Of a stretch of 8,407 bases of DNA, positions 1-6,154 are shown piece by piece (within the stretch, counting starts at the first letter, position 1; each line of letters opens with the position of its first letter). The translations under genes were made by a program, and so were the position numbers. The stretch is from Bacteroidota bacterium (lineage in GTDB: Bacteria; Bacteroidota; Bacteroidia; Chitinophagales; LD1): assembly GCA_028288545.1 (NCBI GenBank), contig JAQBNQ010000508.1, forward strand, positions 1-8,407, in the 5' to 3' direction. Below the pieces are notes generated by a model. It was not told the DNA's origin. It was given only the letters and a program-made list of their open reading frames with translations, and searched no databases.

Positions 1-811
1 CATCCTTCCATAAATTCTTCTTCAAAACCGGTTCGCTGATAATAACGTAAGTGCTGTGTAACCGGGCAATATTCCGATCAATCCATTTTACCGCCTCGTA
101 GCCGGTAGCCATAACAACAAACTTTGCAATTACCTGAAAGCCCTCATTGGTTTTAAGAAATACCTTATTTCTATGCGAATTAATCTCTGTAATAGTGGTC
201 TTGTCAAAAACCTTCATCCCTCTTTTCTCACACCAATTTATCAGCTGTTGAGTAAAAAGATAAGCGTCCGTCTCTGCCCCTACATTTGAATAAAGGGCTG
301 CGGGAGCTTCAAATCCAAACCGGCTTTTTACCTCTTCTTCTTCCAACCATTTAACATCAAGGCCGGCATTTATTCTTGCAGCATATTCCTGCTTTAAATC
401 CTCAACATCTTTTTTCCGCGAGGCTAATAGCAGGCTTTTCCTTCTGCGGAATAATTTCTTCAACCCGATCTCCTCATGAATTTTCTGAAGCTTATCAATG
501 CTATCGCAACACAATTGGTAGCTACGTACCGCAGTTTCTCTACCAACCTTTTTGATCAGTTCATTTAATGGAGTATCAATTTCATATTGTAATAAAGAGG
601 TACTGGCACAAGTGCTGGCCATACCGATATGCCCTTCTGTAATAAGCGAAACCCGGCAGCCCGCTTTTATCAATTCATATGCAGCAAGGGCCCCGCTGAT
701 TCCACCGCCAATCACCGCCACTTCCGTACTTAAGTCCTCATCCAGTGCAGGGTAGTTATTTAAAAACGGAGTCCGGTACAACCAATAAGGATCGCCCGAT
801 CTCAAATTCAT
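1..811 (-). CDS. DadA-like FAD-dependent oxidoreductase (DAO family), C-terminus missing at window edge
   Basis: The frame starts at the ATG at 811 and stays open to the left edge, giving 270 codons of an enzyme that usually runs to about 370-400 residues, so the C-terminal part is missing. Residues about 31-50 carry the dinucleotide-binding Rossmann motif VIGGGISGALAAYEL (GxGxxG), followed by GMASTCASTSLLQYE, the substrate/FAD-region pattern I associate with the Bacteroidota glycine/D-amino-acid oxidase-like branch of the DAO family. A second FAD-contact stretch, FVVMATGYEA, lies near residues 232-241. No signal peptide is seen, so a cytoplasmic flavoenzyme is expected. The substrate cannot be read from sequence. 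It starts 11 bases after the MlaD-type gene and is probably the distal gene of the same transcript; whether it works with the lipid transporter is unknown. Confidence 0.88.
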   Translation of the reverse strand, partial: MNLRSGDPYWLYRTPFLNNYPALDEDLSTEVAVIGGGISGALAAYELIKAGCRVSLITEGHIGMASTCASTSLLQYEIDTPLNELIKKVGRETAVRSYQLCCDSIDKLQKIHEEIGLKKLFRRRKSLLLASRKKDVEDLKQEYAARINAGLDVKWLEEEEVKSRFGFEAPAALYSNVGAETDAYLFTQQLINWCEKRGMKVFDKTTITEINSHRNKVFLKTNEGFQVIAKFVVMATGYEAVKWIDRNIARLHSTYVIISEPVLKKNLWKD

Positions 812-822
812 CGCTCACTTAT

Positions 823-1536
823 TTATTTCTTACTATTCTCTTCAGCTTTCTTTTGACTGCGTTCCTGCTCCTTTTTCTTTTTATTAAAATATCCTTTTAG
901 TAAAAAGCTGTGTTGCACCGCATCCATATTTTCTTTAAAGCCACCGGCTCCCTTCTTTACGTTCACCACCGTTTGGTCCAGGTTATTGGCAAAGACAGTG
1001 TCCATTAACAACTTACCCACCGTGCCCCGCCCCTGGTGTATATTATCCATAATACCGGCCAGGTCGCCTGTAATTTGGGCAGTATTTGTAGCTACCACCT
1101 TTATCTGGCCCATAATTTCGTCTATGCTATTACCCCCTTCACACAAAATAAAATCGTCGGCATTTATTTCAGGTTGGTTCGGGTTACCGGGGTTTATGTT
1201 TACAACCTTGTCGCCCATTAACCCTTCAGAGCCAATACTGGCTTGGGCATCCTTTTTTATAAATTTTTTTGTGGCCTTATCTACAATTATTTCTACCTGC
1301 ACGGTGCTATCGGTTACTATCCTAACGCTGCGCACTGTACCTATATTTATCCCCGAAAATCTGACATTATTGCCGGCCTGTAATCCACTTACATTGCCAC
1401 ACAAAAATTTAAGTGCAAAGGTGCTGGTAAACAACCGTTGCTTTTGGCCTATATAAAATACGCCGGCAACAAAAAGTCCCAATCCCAGTGTTACAAAAAT
1501 GCCCAACCTCACTTTGCTTCCTGTGTTCGATTTCAT
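823..1536 (-). CDS. MlaD-family MCE protein (lipid ABC transporter substrate-binding subunit)
   Basis: This is a 237-residue protein with one N-terminal membrane anchor (about residues 11-30), a single MCE domain (about 37-118, including VRFSGINIGTVRSV and SEGLMGDKVVNI), then a helical segment (about 135-215) and a highly charged Lys/Glu tail. MCE proteins form hexameric rings outside the inner membrane that carry lipids to or from an MlaFE-type transporter. The motif GRGTVGKLLMD and the late LLKGYFNKKKK are patterns I recognise from Bacteroidota homologues. I chose the ATG at 1536 because AGGA lies 6 bases upstream; an in-frame TTG at 1542 would add two residues and overlap the ATPase stop by 4 bases. 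It directly follows the ATPase gene, which supports the function. Direction of transport and lipid substrate are not visible. Confidence 0.92.
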   Translation of the reverse strand: MKSNTGSKVRLGIFVTLGLGLFVAGVFYIGQKQRLFTSTFALKFLCGNVSGLQAGNNVRFSGINIGTVRSVRIVTDSTVQVEIIVDKATKKFIKKDAQASIGSEGLMGDKVVNINPGNPNQPEINADDFILCEGGNSIDEIMGQIKVVATNTAQITGDLAGIMDNIHQGRGTVGKLLMDTVFANNLDQTVVNVKKGAGGFKENMDAVQHSFLLKGYFNKKKKEQERSQKKAEENSKK

Positions 1537-1538
1537 AT

Positions 1539-2303
1539 TCAATCCTGTTTTGTAAAAAAAGAACTAACAAATTCATCTTCCGACTTTTCCAACTCCTCAT
1601 AGGTCCCTTCGGCCACGCAAAGTCCTTCGTTTATTATCATTATCCGGTTTGCAGTTATCCGTGCACATTCCGAGTCATGCGTTATTATAATAGATGAGGT
1701 TTGGTATTTATCCTTCAACTCAACTATTAATTTGCTTATCTCCCGGGTGGTAATTGGGTCTAAACCTGTATTAGGCTCATCATACAAAATCACCTCGGGC
1801 CTTAATATGAGTGTTCGGGCCAGTCCTATCCTCTTCCTCATCCCGCCCGATAATTCCGAGGGCATCTTATCAATAACATCCAAAAGCCCCACGTTTTTCA
1901 ACGCTTCCTCAACCATCTGTTCAATCTCCTCGTTCTTTTTGCGAACCTCCCGCAACGGAAACTCAAGGTTTTCCCTCACTGTCATAGAATCATATAAAGC
2001 CGCGCTTTGAAAAAGAAAACCAATTTTCTTCCTCACATCATTCAATTCATCCGCATTTAACTTAAGTACATCCTTGCCCAAAATTTTTATTTCACCTGCA
2101 TCCGGTTCAATTAACCTAACAATACATTTTATAAGTACCGATTTACCCGTGCCCGACTTGCCCATTATTACAAGGTTCTCGCCCTTGGCCAGTTTTAAGC
2201 TAATGTCCTTTAACACCTCATGTCCCCCAAAGGATTTCTTAAGGTGATCTATCGTAATGATATCCCCTTCTGGTGATGATTTTTCTGCAGCTGCCGTACC
2301 CAT
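1539..2303 (-). CDS. MlaF-type ABC transporter ATP-binding protein
   Basis: The 254-residue product is a complete ABC ATPase: Walker A GKSGTGKS (48-55), Q-loop Gln99 in FLFQSAALYDSMTV, signature LSGGM (151-155), Walker B VILYDEP (171-177, catalytic Glu176), D-loop GLDP and switch His209 in IITHD. The SAALYDSMTVRENLEFPL and SGGMRKRIGLARTL stretches match the MlaF/Mkl subfamily that energises MCE lipid transporters rather than amino-acid or metal importers. It is soluble and expected on the cytoplasmic face bound to the MlaE-type permease encoded 21 bases upstream. Its stop nearly abuts the MlaD-type start, suggesting translational coupling. The leader before its ATG is A/T rich without a ribosome-binding site, as is usual in Bacteroidota. 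The first 12 residues (MGTAAAEKSSPE) are low in conservation and the true start could be slightly internal. Confidence 0.95.
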   Translation of the reverse strand: MGTAAAEKSSPEGDIITIDHLKKSFGGHEVLKDISLKLAKGENLVIMGKSGTGKSVLIKCIVRLIEPDAGEIKILGKDVLKLNADELNDVRKKIGFLFQSAALYDSMTVRENLEFPLREVRKKNEEIEQMVEEALKNVGLLDVIDKMPSELSGGMRKRIGLARTLILRPEVILYDEPNTGLDPITTREISKLIVELKDKYQTSSIIITHDSECARITANRIMIINEGLCVAEGTYEELEKSEDEFVSSFFTKQD

Positions 2304-2324
2304 TTTAATTTAATTGTAAAGTGA

Positions 2325-3161
2325 TTACGTGAAAAAATTAGCAACCTGCACTGCCAGCATATCAATAATAAAAATGGTAAGTGAGGCCTGTACCACCGAG
2401 GTATTCGCAGCCCTGCCAACCCCTTCCGTTCCACTGTTTGAATTGTACCCTTTGTAACAACTGATTATACCAATGGCAAAACCAAAAAAGAATGTTTTTA
2501 TTATCGCAGGAAAAACATCGATAAAATCCAGCTTTTCAAAAATGTGAGAAAGAAAGAGCTTGGCCGTTGTATCGCCCTGCAGGTTTACACCTATAAAAGA
2601 ACCAAGTAACGATATAGAATCAGAAAAGATTGCCAATAGCGGAACCATCAGGGTAATAGCCATTACCCTTGTAACAACAAGATATTTGAACGGGCGGTTA
2701 CCTGATACTTCCATGGCATCTATCTGTTCGGTTACCCGCATGGAGGCCAACTCAGCCCCAATACCCGAACCAACTTTACCTGCACAAATTAAAGCAGTGA
2801 TCACCGGCGATATCTCCCGTATCATAGCAATAGCCACCATAGCCGGCAACCACGATTGCGCCCCGAATTTTGTTAAGGTTGGCCTTGATTGCATGGTAAA
2901 CACCAAGCCCATAATCAGGGCAGTCAATCCCACCAGGGGTAACGACTTATTGCCAACCAGGTAACATTGTTTTAAAAATTCATTTACCTCATACGGCGGC
3001 ATAAATGCCTCCTTAAAAAACCGGAGGGTAAAACGGGTAAAAGTATCTACCTGGCCAAAAAAATCATCCAACCGCTCGCTTAAATAGGCAATACTGAATT
3101 TCGAGGCCTGTTTTTTTGCCTCTTCCCCATTCTCTTCTAAAACCGTCGCATCTTTCTTCAT
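2325..3161 (-). CDS. MlaE-family ABC transporter permease
   Basis: The 278-residue protein has an N-terminal hydrophilic/amphipathic region (1-70) and about five hydrophobic segments (near 73-91, 104-126, 160-192, 222-235 and 258-277). The MlaE family hallmark IREISPVITALICAGKVGSG continues into AELASMRVTEQIDAMEV (about 114-152), and the later SCYKGYNSNSGTEGVGRA with VVQASLTIFIIDML is also typical. In the family two copies of the permease sit in the inner membrane, bind two ATPases below and an MCE hexamer above. The charged extension before residue 30 is longer than in E. coli MlaE and looks variable. It starts 15 bases after the dps stop with no terminator between, so cotranscription with dps is likely. 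No MlaB-like STAS subunit or MlaC-like carrier is encoded in the window. Confidence 0.94.
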   Translation of the reverse strand: MKKDATVLEENGEEAKKQASKFSIAYLSERLDDFFGQVDTFTRFTLRFFKEAFMPPYEVNEFLKQCYLVGNKSLPLVGLTALIMGLVFTMQSRPTLTKFGAQSWLPAMVAIAMIREISPVITALICAGKVGSGIGAELASMRVTEQIDAMEVSGNRPFKYLVVTRVMAITLMVPLLAIFSDSISLLGSFIGVNLQGDTTAKLFLSHIFEKLDFIDVFPAIIKTFFFGFAIGIISCYKGYNSNSGTEGVGRAANTSVVQASLTIFIIDMLAVQVANFFT

Positions 3162-3176
3162 ACTACTGGGTTGTTG

Positions 3177-3650
3177 CTAGTTTAAATACCTTCTTAATTT
3201 CCATGCTATAGTTTCATGATCTTCCATCAGCTTTGTCAAAAAATCGGTAGTTCCTGCGTCTTTAAATTTATCCGCACATTCATCAACATCCTTGCGCAAT
3301 TCTTTAATAACGGTTTCATGATCCGTCAAAAGTTCCTTTAGCATTTCCCGTTGCGATGGATATTTGCCCGGATGTTCTTTAATGGATGTGAGTGCAGTAA
3401 ATTCCTGTAAAGTGCCTATTGTATCGCCACCCAGCTTATTGATTCGCTCAGCAACTTCATCAATTTCCTCTTCCAGTTCTTTATACTGGCCCTCAAATAA
3501 TAAGTGCAGCTCCATAAAGCTTTCACCCTTTACGTTCCAGTGAAACTTTCGCGTTTTAGTATACAGCACTACATCGTCTGCCAGTAGTGACGACAACAGC
3601 TTAATAATACCTTTCAAATTTTTTTCCTGAATGCCAACGTTCGGTTTCAT
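3177..3650 (-). CDS. dps: Dps family DNA starvation/stationary-phase ferritin-like protein
   Basis: At 157 residues this is full length for a Dps mini-ferritin. The family ferroxidase signature is present: His37 in KFHWNVKG, then His49 and Glu53 in LHLLFEG, then Asp64 and Glu68 in IDEVAERI. These residues form the inter-subunit iron site, which uses hydrogen peroxide to oxidise ferrous iron; twelve subunits make a hollow shell that stores iron and shields DNA. A second C-terminal helix pair with EDHETIAWKLRRYL closes the four-helix bundle. The N-terminal tail is short and only weakly basic, so DNA binding is uncertain. The ATG at 3650 is preceded by an A/T-rich leader. As the first gene of the minus-strand run, its promoter should lie in 3651-3891 and may also drive the lipid-transport genes behind it. 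Confidence 0.95.
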   Translation of the reverse strand: MKPNVGIQEKNLKGIIKLLSSLLADDVVLYTKTRKFHWNVKGESFMELHLLFEGQYKELEEEIDEVAERINKLGGDTIGTLQEFTALTSIKEHPGKYPSQREMLKELLTDHETVIKELRKDVDECADKFKDAGTTDFLTKLMEDHETIAWKLRRYLN

Positions 3651-3891
3651 AGTATAAATTTTTGGTTGTTAACTGATAGTATCAAAATAGTGCCAAAGTG
3701 TAACTGATAAATTATAGCAGGTAGTTTGTTCAATGCATTTAGATATTACTCATTTATTGGGCAAAAATTTCCCCCGGCAGGTCCCGGTTTATCCCTAAAG
3801 CCTCTTCTGACTTGATTTATGGGGCGCTGGAATTTGGTATGTGTTTTGTTTTTTAAGCCAAATAAAATTATAACCACTAAAAACTTACACT
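3651..3891. promoter_or_regulatory. Divergent intergenic region between dps and the lipoprotein gene
   Basis: About 240 bases without a credible gene separate two divergent start codons, so promoters for both directions must lie here unless dps is read from elsewhere. I looked for the Bacteroidota promoter pattern (TTTG near -33, TAnnTTTG near -7). On the minus strand near 3685-3700 there are close but inexact matches (TATTTTG, TACACTTTG), and on the plus strand near 3833-3850 TTTG and TATGTGTTTTG occur with wrong spacing. No exact promoter is therefore called. A partly symmetric GGGCAAAAATTTCCC lies at about 3759-3773 and could be an operator, but it is imperfect. Confidence 0.5.
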
Positions 3892-4536
3892 ATGGAATTT
3901 ACTAAAGACAAAGGCACCAAGGCTAAATGGCTGATTATATTAACCATTACCTCCCTTACACTTTCAACCTGCGATCAGCAGCAAAAGGAAAGAACCAAAC
4001 GACGTGTTGCGGACTTAAAGGATTATGTGCAAAGGCACAGAGATTCAATTGACATTTACGCAAACAGAAAATGGGATAGCCTGGATCATGAATTTGTGCT
4101 GAAAGAAAACGAATTGGTAGAAGACACTGTCCGCATGGATGATGATATCCGTCAATCTTACTACAACACCCTTAATGATTGGCAATCTCTTAAAGCAGAA
4201 TATGCAAGAAAATCCGTAGAGCAACAAAAAATAAATCAGATGGATGATTTAAGAAAGTCGCTTACCATGGATGGTGTAAGGACCGATTATACCGATCTTA
4301 CCGCAGCTAATATCCTTCAGGAGTACGAATATTTTGTAAATACTGTTAGAACCAACAAGGACACTTATACGAAAGAACAGTGGACCGTTATTAATGTAAA
4401 TTATAAAGCGCTTAACGGACGAAACCGCGAAGTACAAAAAGATATCCCATCCGGCGATGCCTCTAAGATTGTAAAACTACAATTGGAATATAACGGTATA
4501 AAAGCCCTTAACAGGCCCTTTGCCGACAACCCTTAA
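3892..4536 (+). CDS. Predicted lipoprotein with threefold Trp/aromatic motif, function unknown
   Basis: The 214-residue product has a basic N-terminus, a hydrophobic stretch (about 13-24) and Cys27 in LSTC, so a signal-peptidase-II lipoprotein is likely; Thr at the -1 position is less usual than Gly, Ala or Ser. The mature part is hydrophilic, mostly helical by appearance and rich in Asp, Lys, Arg and Tyr. A spaced motif W-x2-[LI]-x3-[FY] occurs three times, at residues 61-68, 97-104 and 164-171, each preceded 5-6 residues earlier by Tyr, suggesting a repeated helical unit. I do not recognise a named family with certainty. It is expected to be a periplasmic, lipid-anchored protein. It is transcribed alone, divergent from dps and convergent with the AI-2E type gene. 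Confidence 0.83.
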   Translation: MEFTKDKGTKAKWLIILTITSLTLSTCDQQQKERTKRRVADLKDYVQRHRDSIDIYANRKWDSLDHEFVLKENELVEDTVRMDDDIRQSYYNTLNDWQSLKAEYARKSVEQQKINQMDDLRKSLTMDGVRTDYTDLTAANILQEYEYFVNTVRTNKDTYTKEQWTVINVNYKALNGRNREVQKDIPSGDASKIVKLQLEYNGIKALNRPFADNP

Positions 4537-4550
4537 AGCTTAGACTTTAA
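4533..4550. terminator. Small inverted repeat over both convergent stop codons
   Basis: TTAAAG at 4533-4538 and CTTTAA at 4545-4550 form a 6-bp inverted repeat with the 6-base loop CTTAGA, overlapping the stop codons of the two convergent genes, which are only 3 bases apart. It could act as a weak bidirectional terminator, but the stem is A/T rich and short, so transcription probably reads through into the opposite gene. Low confidence as a working terminator. Confidence 0.25.
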
Positions 4551-5646
4551 TATCTTTTGCCGGAGTTCTTTTGGCAAATGGAAAACGTACAACCGTGGGG
4601 ATAGTATCACCTAATAAAAAGCCCCACGGTTTTAACGGCCCGATGTGATCGAAAATAACTTTTACAAGTGCTGTTAACGGGATGGAAAGAAACATACCCG
4701 GCACTCCCCATAACAGGTCGCCGATCAAAACAACCACTATACACACCAGCGCATTGATCTTTACTTTCGATGCAACTATATAGGGTATCAGGTAATGGTT
4801 GTCAATAAACTGTATCAGCAAATAAGCTCCTAACACAAGTACCGCTGATAAAAGCGATTTGGTCACAAAAGCAACTACCATTGGCAAAACAATAGCAGTA
4901 ATTCCGCCTATGTAAGGAATAACATTTAGTATAGCTCCGGTAATGCCTAACAGAATTGCATATTCAACTCCTATTGCCAACAAGGCTATTGAATTCAAAA
5001 CTGCAACTATTGCCCCTTCTATCAGCAAACCCCGCAGGTAACTATTGATAATGGTATTAACGCTTCCCAAAACATCAGCCACGTCCTTATGATGTTCTAC
5101 CTTAAATAACTTGCGGATAAACTCTAAAAGCAAGGGCTTGTAAAACAGTATCAGAAAAATATAAACCGGCACCAATATAATTGCTACCATGGCACTGCCC
5201 AGGCTAAGCAGGGTTTTGCCCATATTTCCTGTAAGTGCCTTAGCGGTTTCATCCTTTGTGTTATTTACCCATTGGTTAATCGCTTCCTGGTCAATATTAA
5301 ATTTTGTTGAAACCCAAGTTAAGGCCCCCCCGCTTGTTTCTTCAAATTTTGCCTTCAATTGAGGATAAGTATGACTGAACATCGAAATCTGCAATGACAG
5401 GAAAAACATGAGTCCGGCCAAGACAATAATTGTCAGTAATAAGGCAAGGCCAATAGCTATTACCCGGGGCACCTTTCTTTTTACTAAAAAATTAACCACA
5501 GGATTTATCAGGATGGAAATAAAAAGAGCAAAAATCAAGGGCAATATGACGGTGCCACCAATAAATAATAAATACAAAAAGGCTATTGCACCTATTAATA
5601 TCACGGTGGCCTTTATATAAAATGGTAATTTAATAGGCTCCGTCAT
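4540..5646 (-). CDS. AI-2E family transporter (PerM/YdiK type membrane protein)
   Basis: The 368-residue polytopic protein matches the usual 340-390 residue length of the AI-2E exporter family. Hydrophobic segments fall near 11-29, 31-49, 62-88, 146-168, 207-236, 238-262, 264-283 and 300-332, with a soluble loop at about 90-145. Family hallmarks are NVIPYIGG (241-248), IDNHYLIPYIVASKVKINAL (281-300) and GVPGMFLSIPLTALVK (314-329). The family name comes from E. coli TqsA, reported to export autoinducer-2, but many members have other or unknown roles (some are sodium/proton exchangers), so signalling cannot be inferred here. The ATG at 5646 is the natural start. It is preceded by a spacer holding three inverted repeats and is convergent, almost touching, with the lipoprotein gene. 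Confidence 0.92.
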   Translation of the reverse strand: MTEPIKLPFYIKATVILIGAIAFLYLLFIGGTVILPLIFALFISILINPVVNFLVKRKVPRVIAIGLALLLTIIVLAGLMFFLSLQISMFSHTYPQLKAKFEETSGGALTWVSTKFNIDQEAINQWVNNTKDETAKALTGNMGKTLLSLGSAMVAIILVPVYIFLILFYKPLLLEFIRKLFKVEHHKDVADVLGSVNTIINSYLRGLLIEGAIVAVLNSIALLAIGVEYAILLGITGAILNVIPYIGGITAIVLPMVVAFVTKSLLSAVLVLGAYLLIQFIDNHYLIPYIVASKVKINALVCIVVVLIGDLLWGVPGMFLSIPLTALVKVIFDHIGPLKPWGFLLGDTIPTVVRFPFAKRTPAKDIKV

Positions 5647-5653
5647 AAGCAGG

Positions 5654-5666
5654 TACTCTAAGAGTA
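5654..5666. repeat. 13-bp palindrome just upstream of the AI-2E type gene
   Basis: TACTCTAAGAGTA is a perfect palindrome with 6-bp arms around a single central base, lying 8 bases before the ATG of the AI-2E type gene. A site of this size could be a repressor operator or a tight small hairpin at the translation start. It may also be chance; no second copy is seen in the window. Confidence 0.35.
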
Positions 5667-5672
5667 GATTAT

Positions 5673-5698
5673 TTTAAGCGCCTTACGGGGCGCTTAAA
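5673..5698. terminator. Strong 10-bp hairpin between the DUF5670-type and AI-2E type genes
   Basis: TTTAAGCGCC at 5673-5682 and GGCGCTTAAA at 5689-5698 form a perfect 10-bp stem with a 6-base loop (TTACGG on the plus strand). On the plus strand it is followed by ATATTTTT-like sequence, but the neighbouring genes are on the minus strand, where what follows the stem is ATAATC, not a clear U run. It is either the terminator of the upstream small-gene pair, working with its A/T-rich stem flanks, or a leader hairpin of the AI-2E type transcript. Confidence 0.5.
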
Positions 5699-5705
5699 TA
5701 TTTTT

Positions 5706-5733
5706 AAAAATCTCAATTCAGCTCACGGGCTGA
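5706..5733 (-). terminator. Candidate terminator after the DUF5670-type gene
   Basis: Three bases after the stop codon of the 51-residue gene, read on the minus strand, TCAGC and GCTGA form a 5-bp stem with a 6-base loop, followed within about 7 bases by GATTTTT. This resembles a weak intrinsic terminator; the stronger hairpin immediately downstream may back it up. Confidence 0.4.
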
Positions 5734-5736
5734 TTG

Positions 5737-5892
5737 TTACAAAGGATTTCTTCCCCTTATTAATCTCAACAACACTGCAATAATCGCAATCACTAAAAGG
5801 ATATGAATAATTCCGCCGGCATGGTATCCCAGGAAACCAATGGCCCAAAGAATCACCAAAATTACCGCCAGCACATACAGTAGATTTTCCAT
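5737..5892 (-). CDS. lmo0937 family (DUF5670-type) small membrane protein
   Basis: This 51-residue frame runs from the ATG at 5892 to a TAA ending at 5737. The protein begins MENLLYVLAVILVILWAIGF, then has LGYHAGGIIH and a second hydrophobic run ILLVIAIIAVLLRLI ending in the basic tail RGRNPL. Two short membrane segments joined by a Gly/His turn, and the WAIGFLGYHAGGIIH core, match the lmo0937/DUF5670 family of tiny membrane proteins found widely in bacteria. Their biochemical role is not established; in several bacteria such genes sit near stress-response genes. It follows the 76-residue lipoprotein by 27 bases on the same strand, so the two are probably cotranscribed. Confidence 0.85.
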   Translation of the reverse strand: MENLLYVLAVILVILWAIGFLGYHAGGIIHILLVIAIIAVLLRLIRGRNPL

Positions 5893-5919
5893 AACGTTGT
5901 TTTAAAATTGGTTTATAAA

Positions 5920-6150
5920 TTATTTAGTGTCTTTTCCGTTCTTTACCTTAACCCCATTACTATCCATTTTTAACTCACCACCTTTTTTGCCTTCTATTTC
6001 CAGCTTGTCTTTATTAATTTCCATTTCGCCACCCTTCTTTCCCTCTATTTTTACGCCGGACTCATCCTGCTTTGGTGGAGGATTATCGTTGCAACTGCTC
6101 ATTACAAAAACGGAGGTAACAAGCAAAAAGAAAATGATTGGATTTTTCAT
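5920..6150 (-). CDS. Small lipoprotein with 17-residue repeats, function unknown
   Basis: The 76-residue product has a signal sequence (MKNPIIFFLLVTSVFVMSSC) with a good lipobox, so Cys20 should be the lipidated first mature residue. After a Pro-rich linker (NDNPPPKQDE) come two 17-residue repeats, residues 33-49 and 50-66, sharing the core IEGKKGGE, and a partial third starting at VKVKNGKD (67-74). Alternating hydrophobic and charged residues suggest short beta strands linked by Gly-Gly turns. The two identical 8-residue cores use different codons at six positions, so the repeat is old and held by selection rather than a recent duplication. Nothing in it suggests catalysis. It leads the small unit with the DUF5670-type gene and is preceded by an 11-bp inverted repeat. 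Confidence 0.85.
   Translation of the reverse strand: MKNPIIFFLLVTSVFVMSSCNDNPPPKQDESGVKIEGKKGGEMEINKDKLEIEGKKGGELKMDSNGVKVKNGKDTK
6004..6054 (-). repeat. First copy of 17-codon repeat in small lipoprotein
   Basis: Encodes VKIEGKKGGEMEINKDK. It is followed directly by the second copy at 5953-6003, encoding LEIEGKKGGELKMDSNG. The shared 8-residue core differs only by synonymous changes. Confidence 0.75.
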
Positions 6151-6154
6151 AGTG

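Noticed and set aside
986..1456. Plus-strand open frame of about 156 codons opposite the MlaD-type gene
   Set aside because: It lies wholly antisense to a gene with clear MCE-domain homology, and its product has no recognisable domain; it is a by-product of the coding frame on the other strand.
1534..1542. TTG at 1542 as the MlaD-type start
   Set aside because: The AGGA sequence would directly touch the TTG, whereas it has good spacing to the ATG at 1536; the difference is two residues only.
2560..2964. Plus-strand open frame of about 134 codons opposite the MlaE-type gene
   Set aside because: It is antisense to the most conserved part of the permease and has no independent evidence of coding.
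3734..3799. 21-codon frame starting MHLDITHLLGK in the dps/lipoprotein spacer
   Set aside because: Too short, with no motif and no context; expected by chance in this spacer.
3681..3860. Exact Bacteroidota promoter (TTTG / TAnnTTTG) for dps or the divergent lipoprotein
   Set aside because: Only near matches with wrong internal spacing were found on either strand, so no promoter boxes are called.
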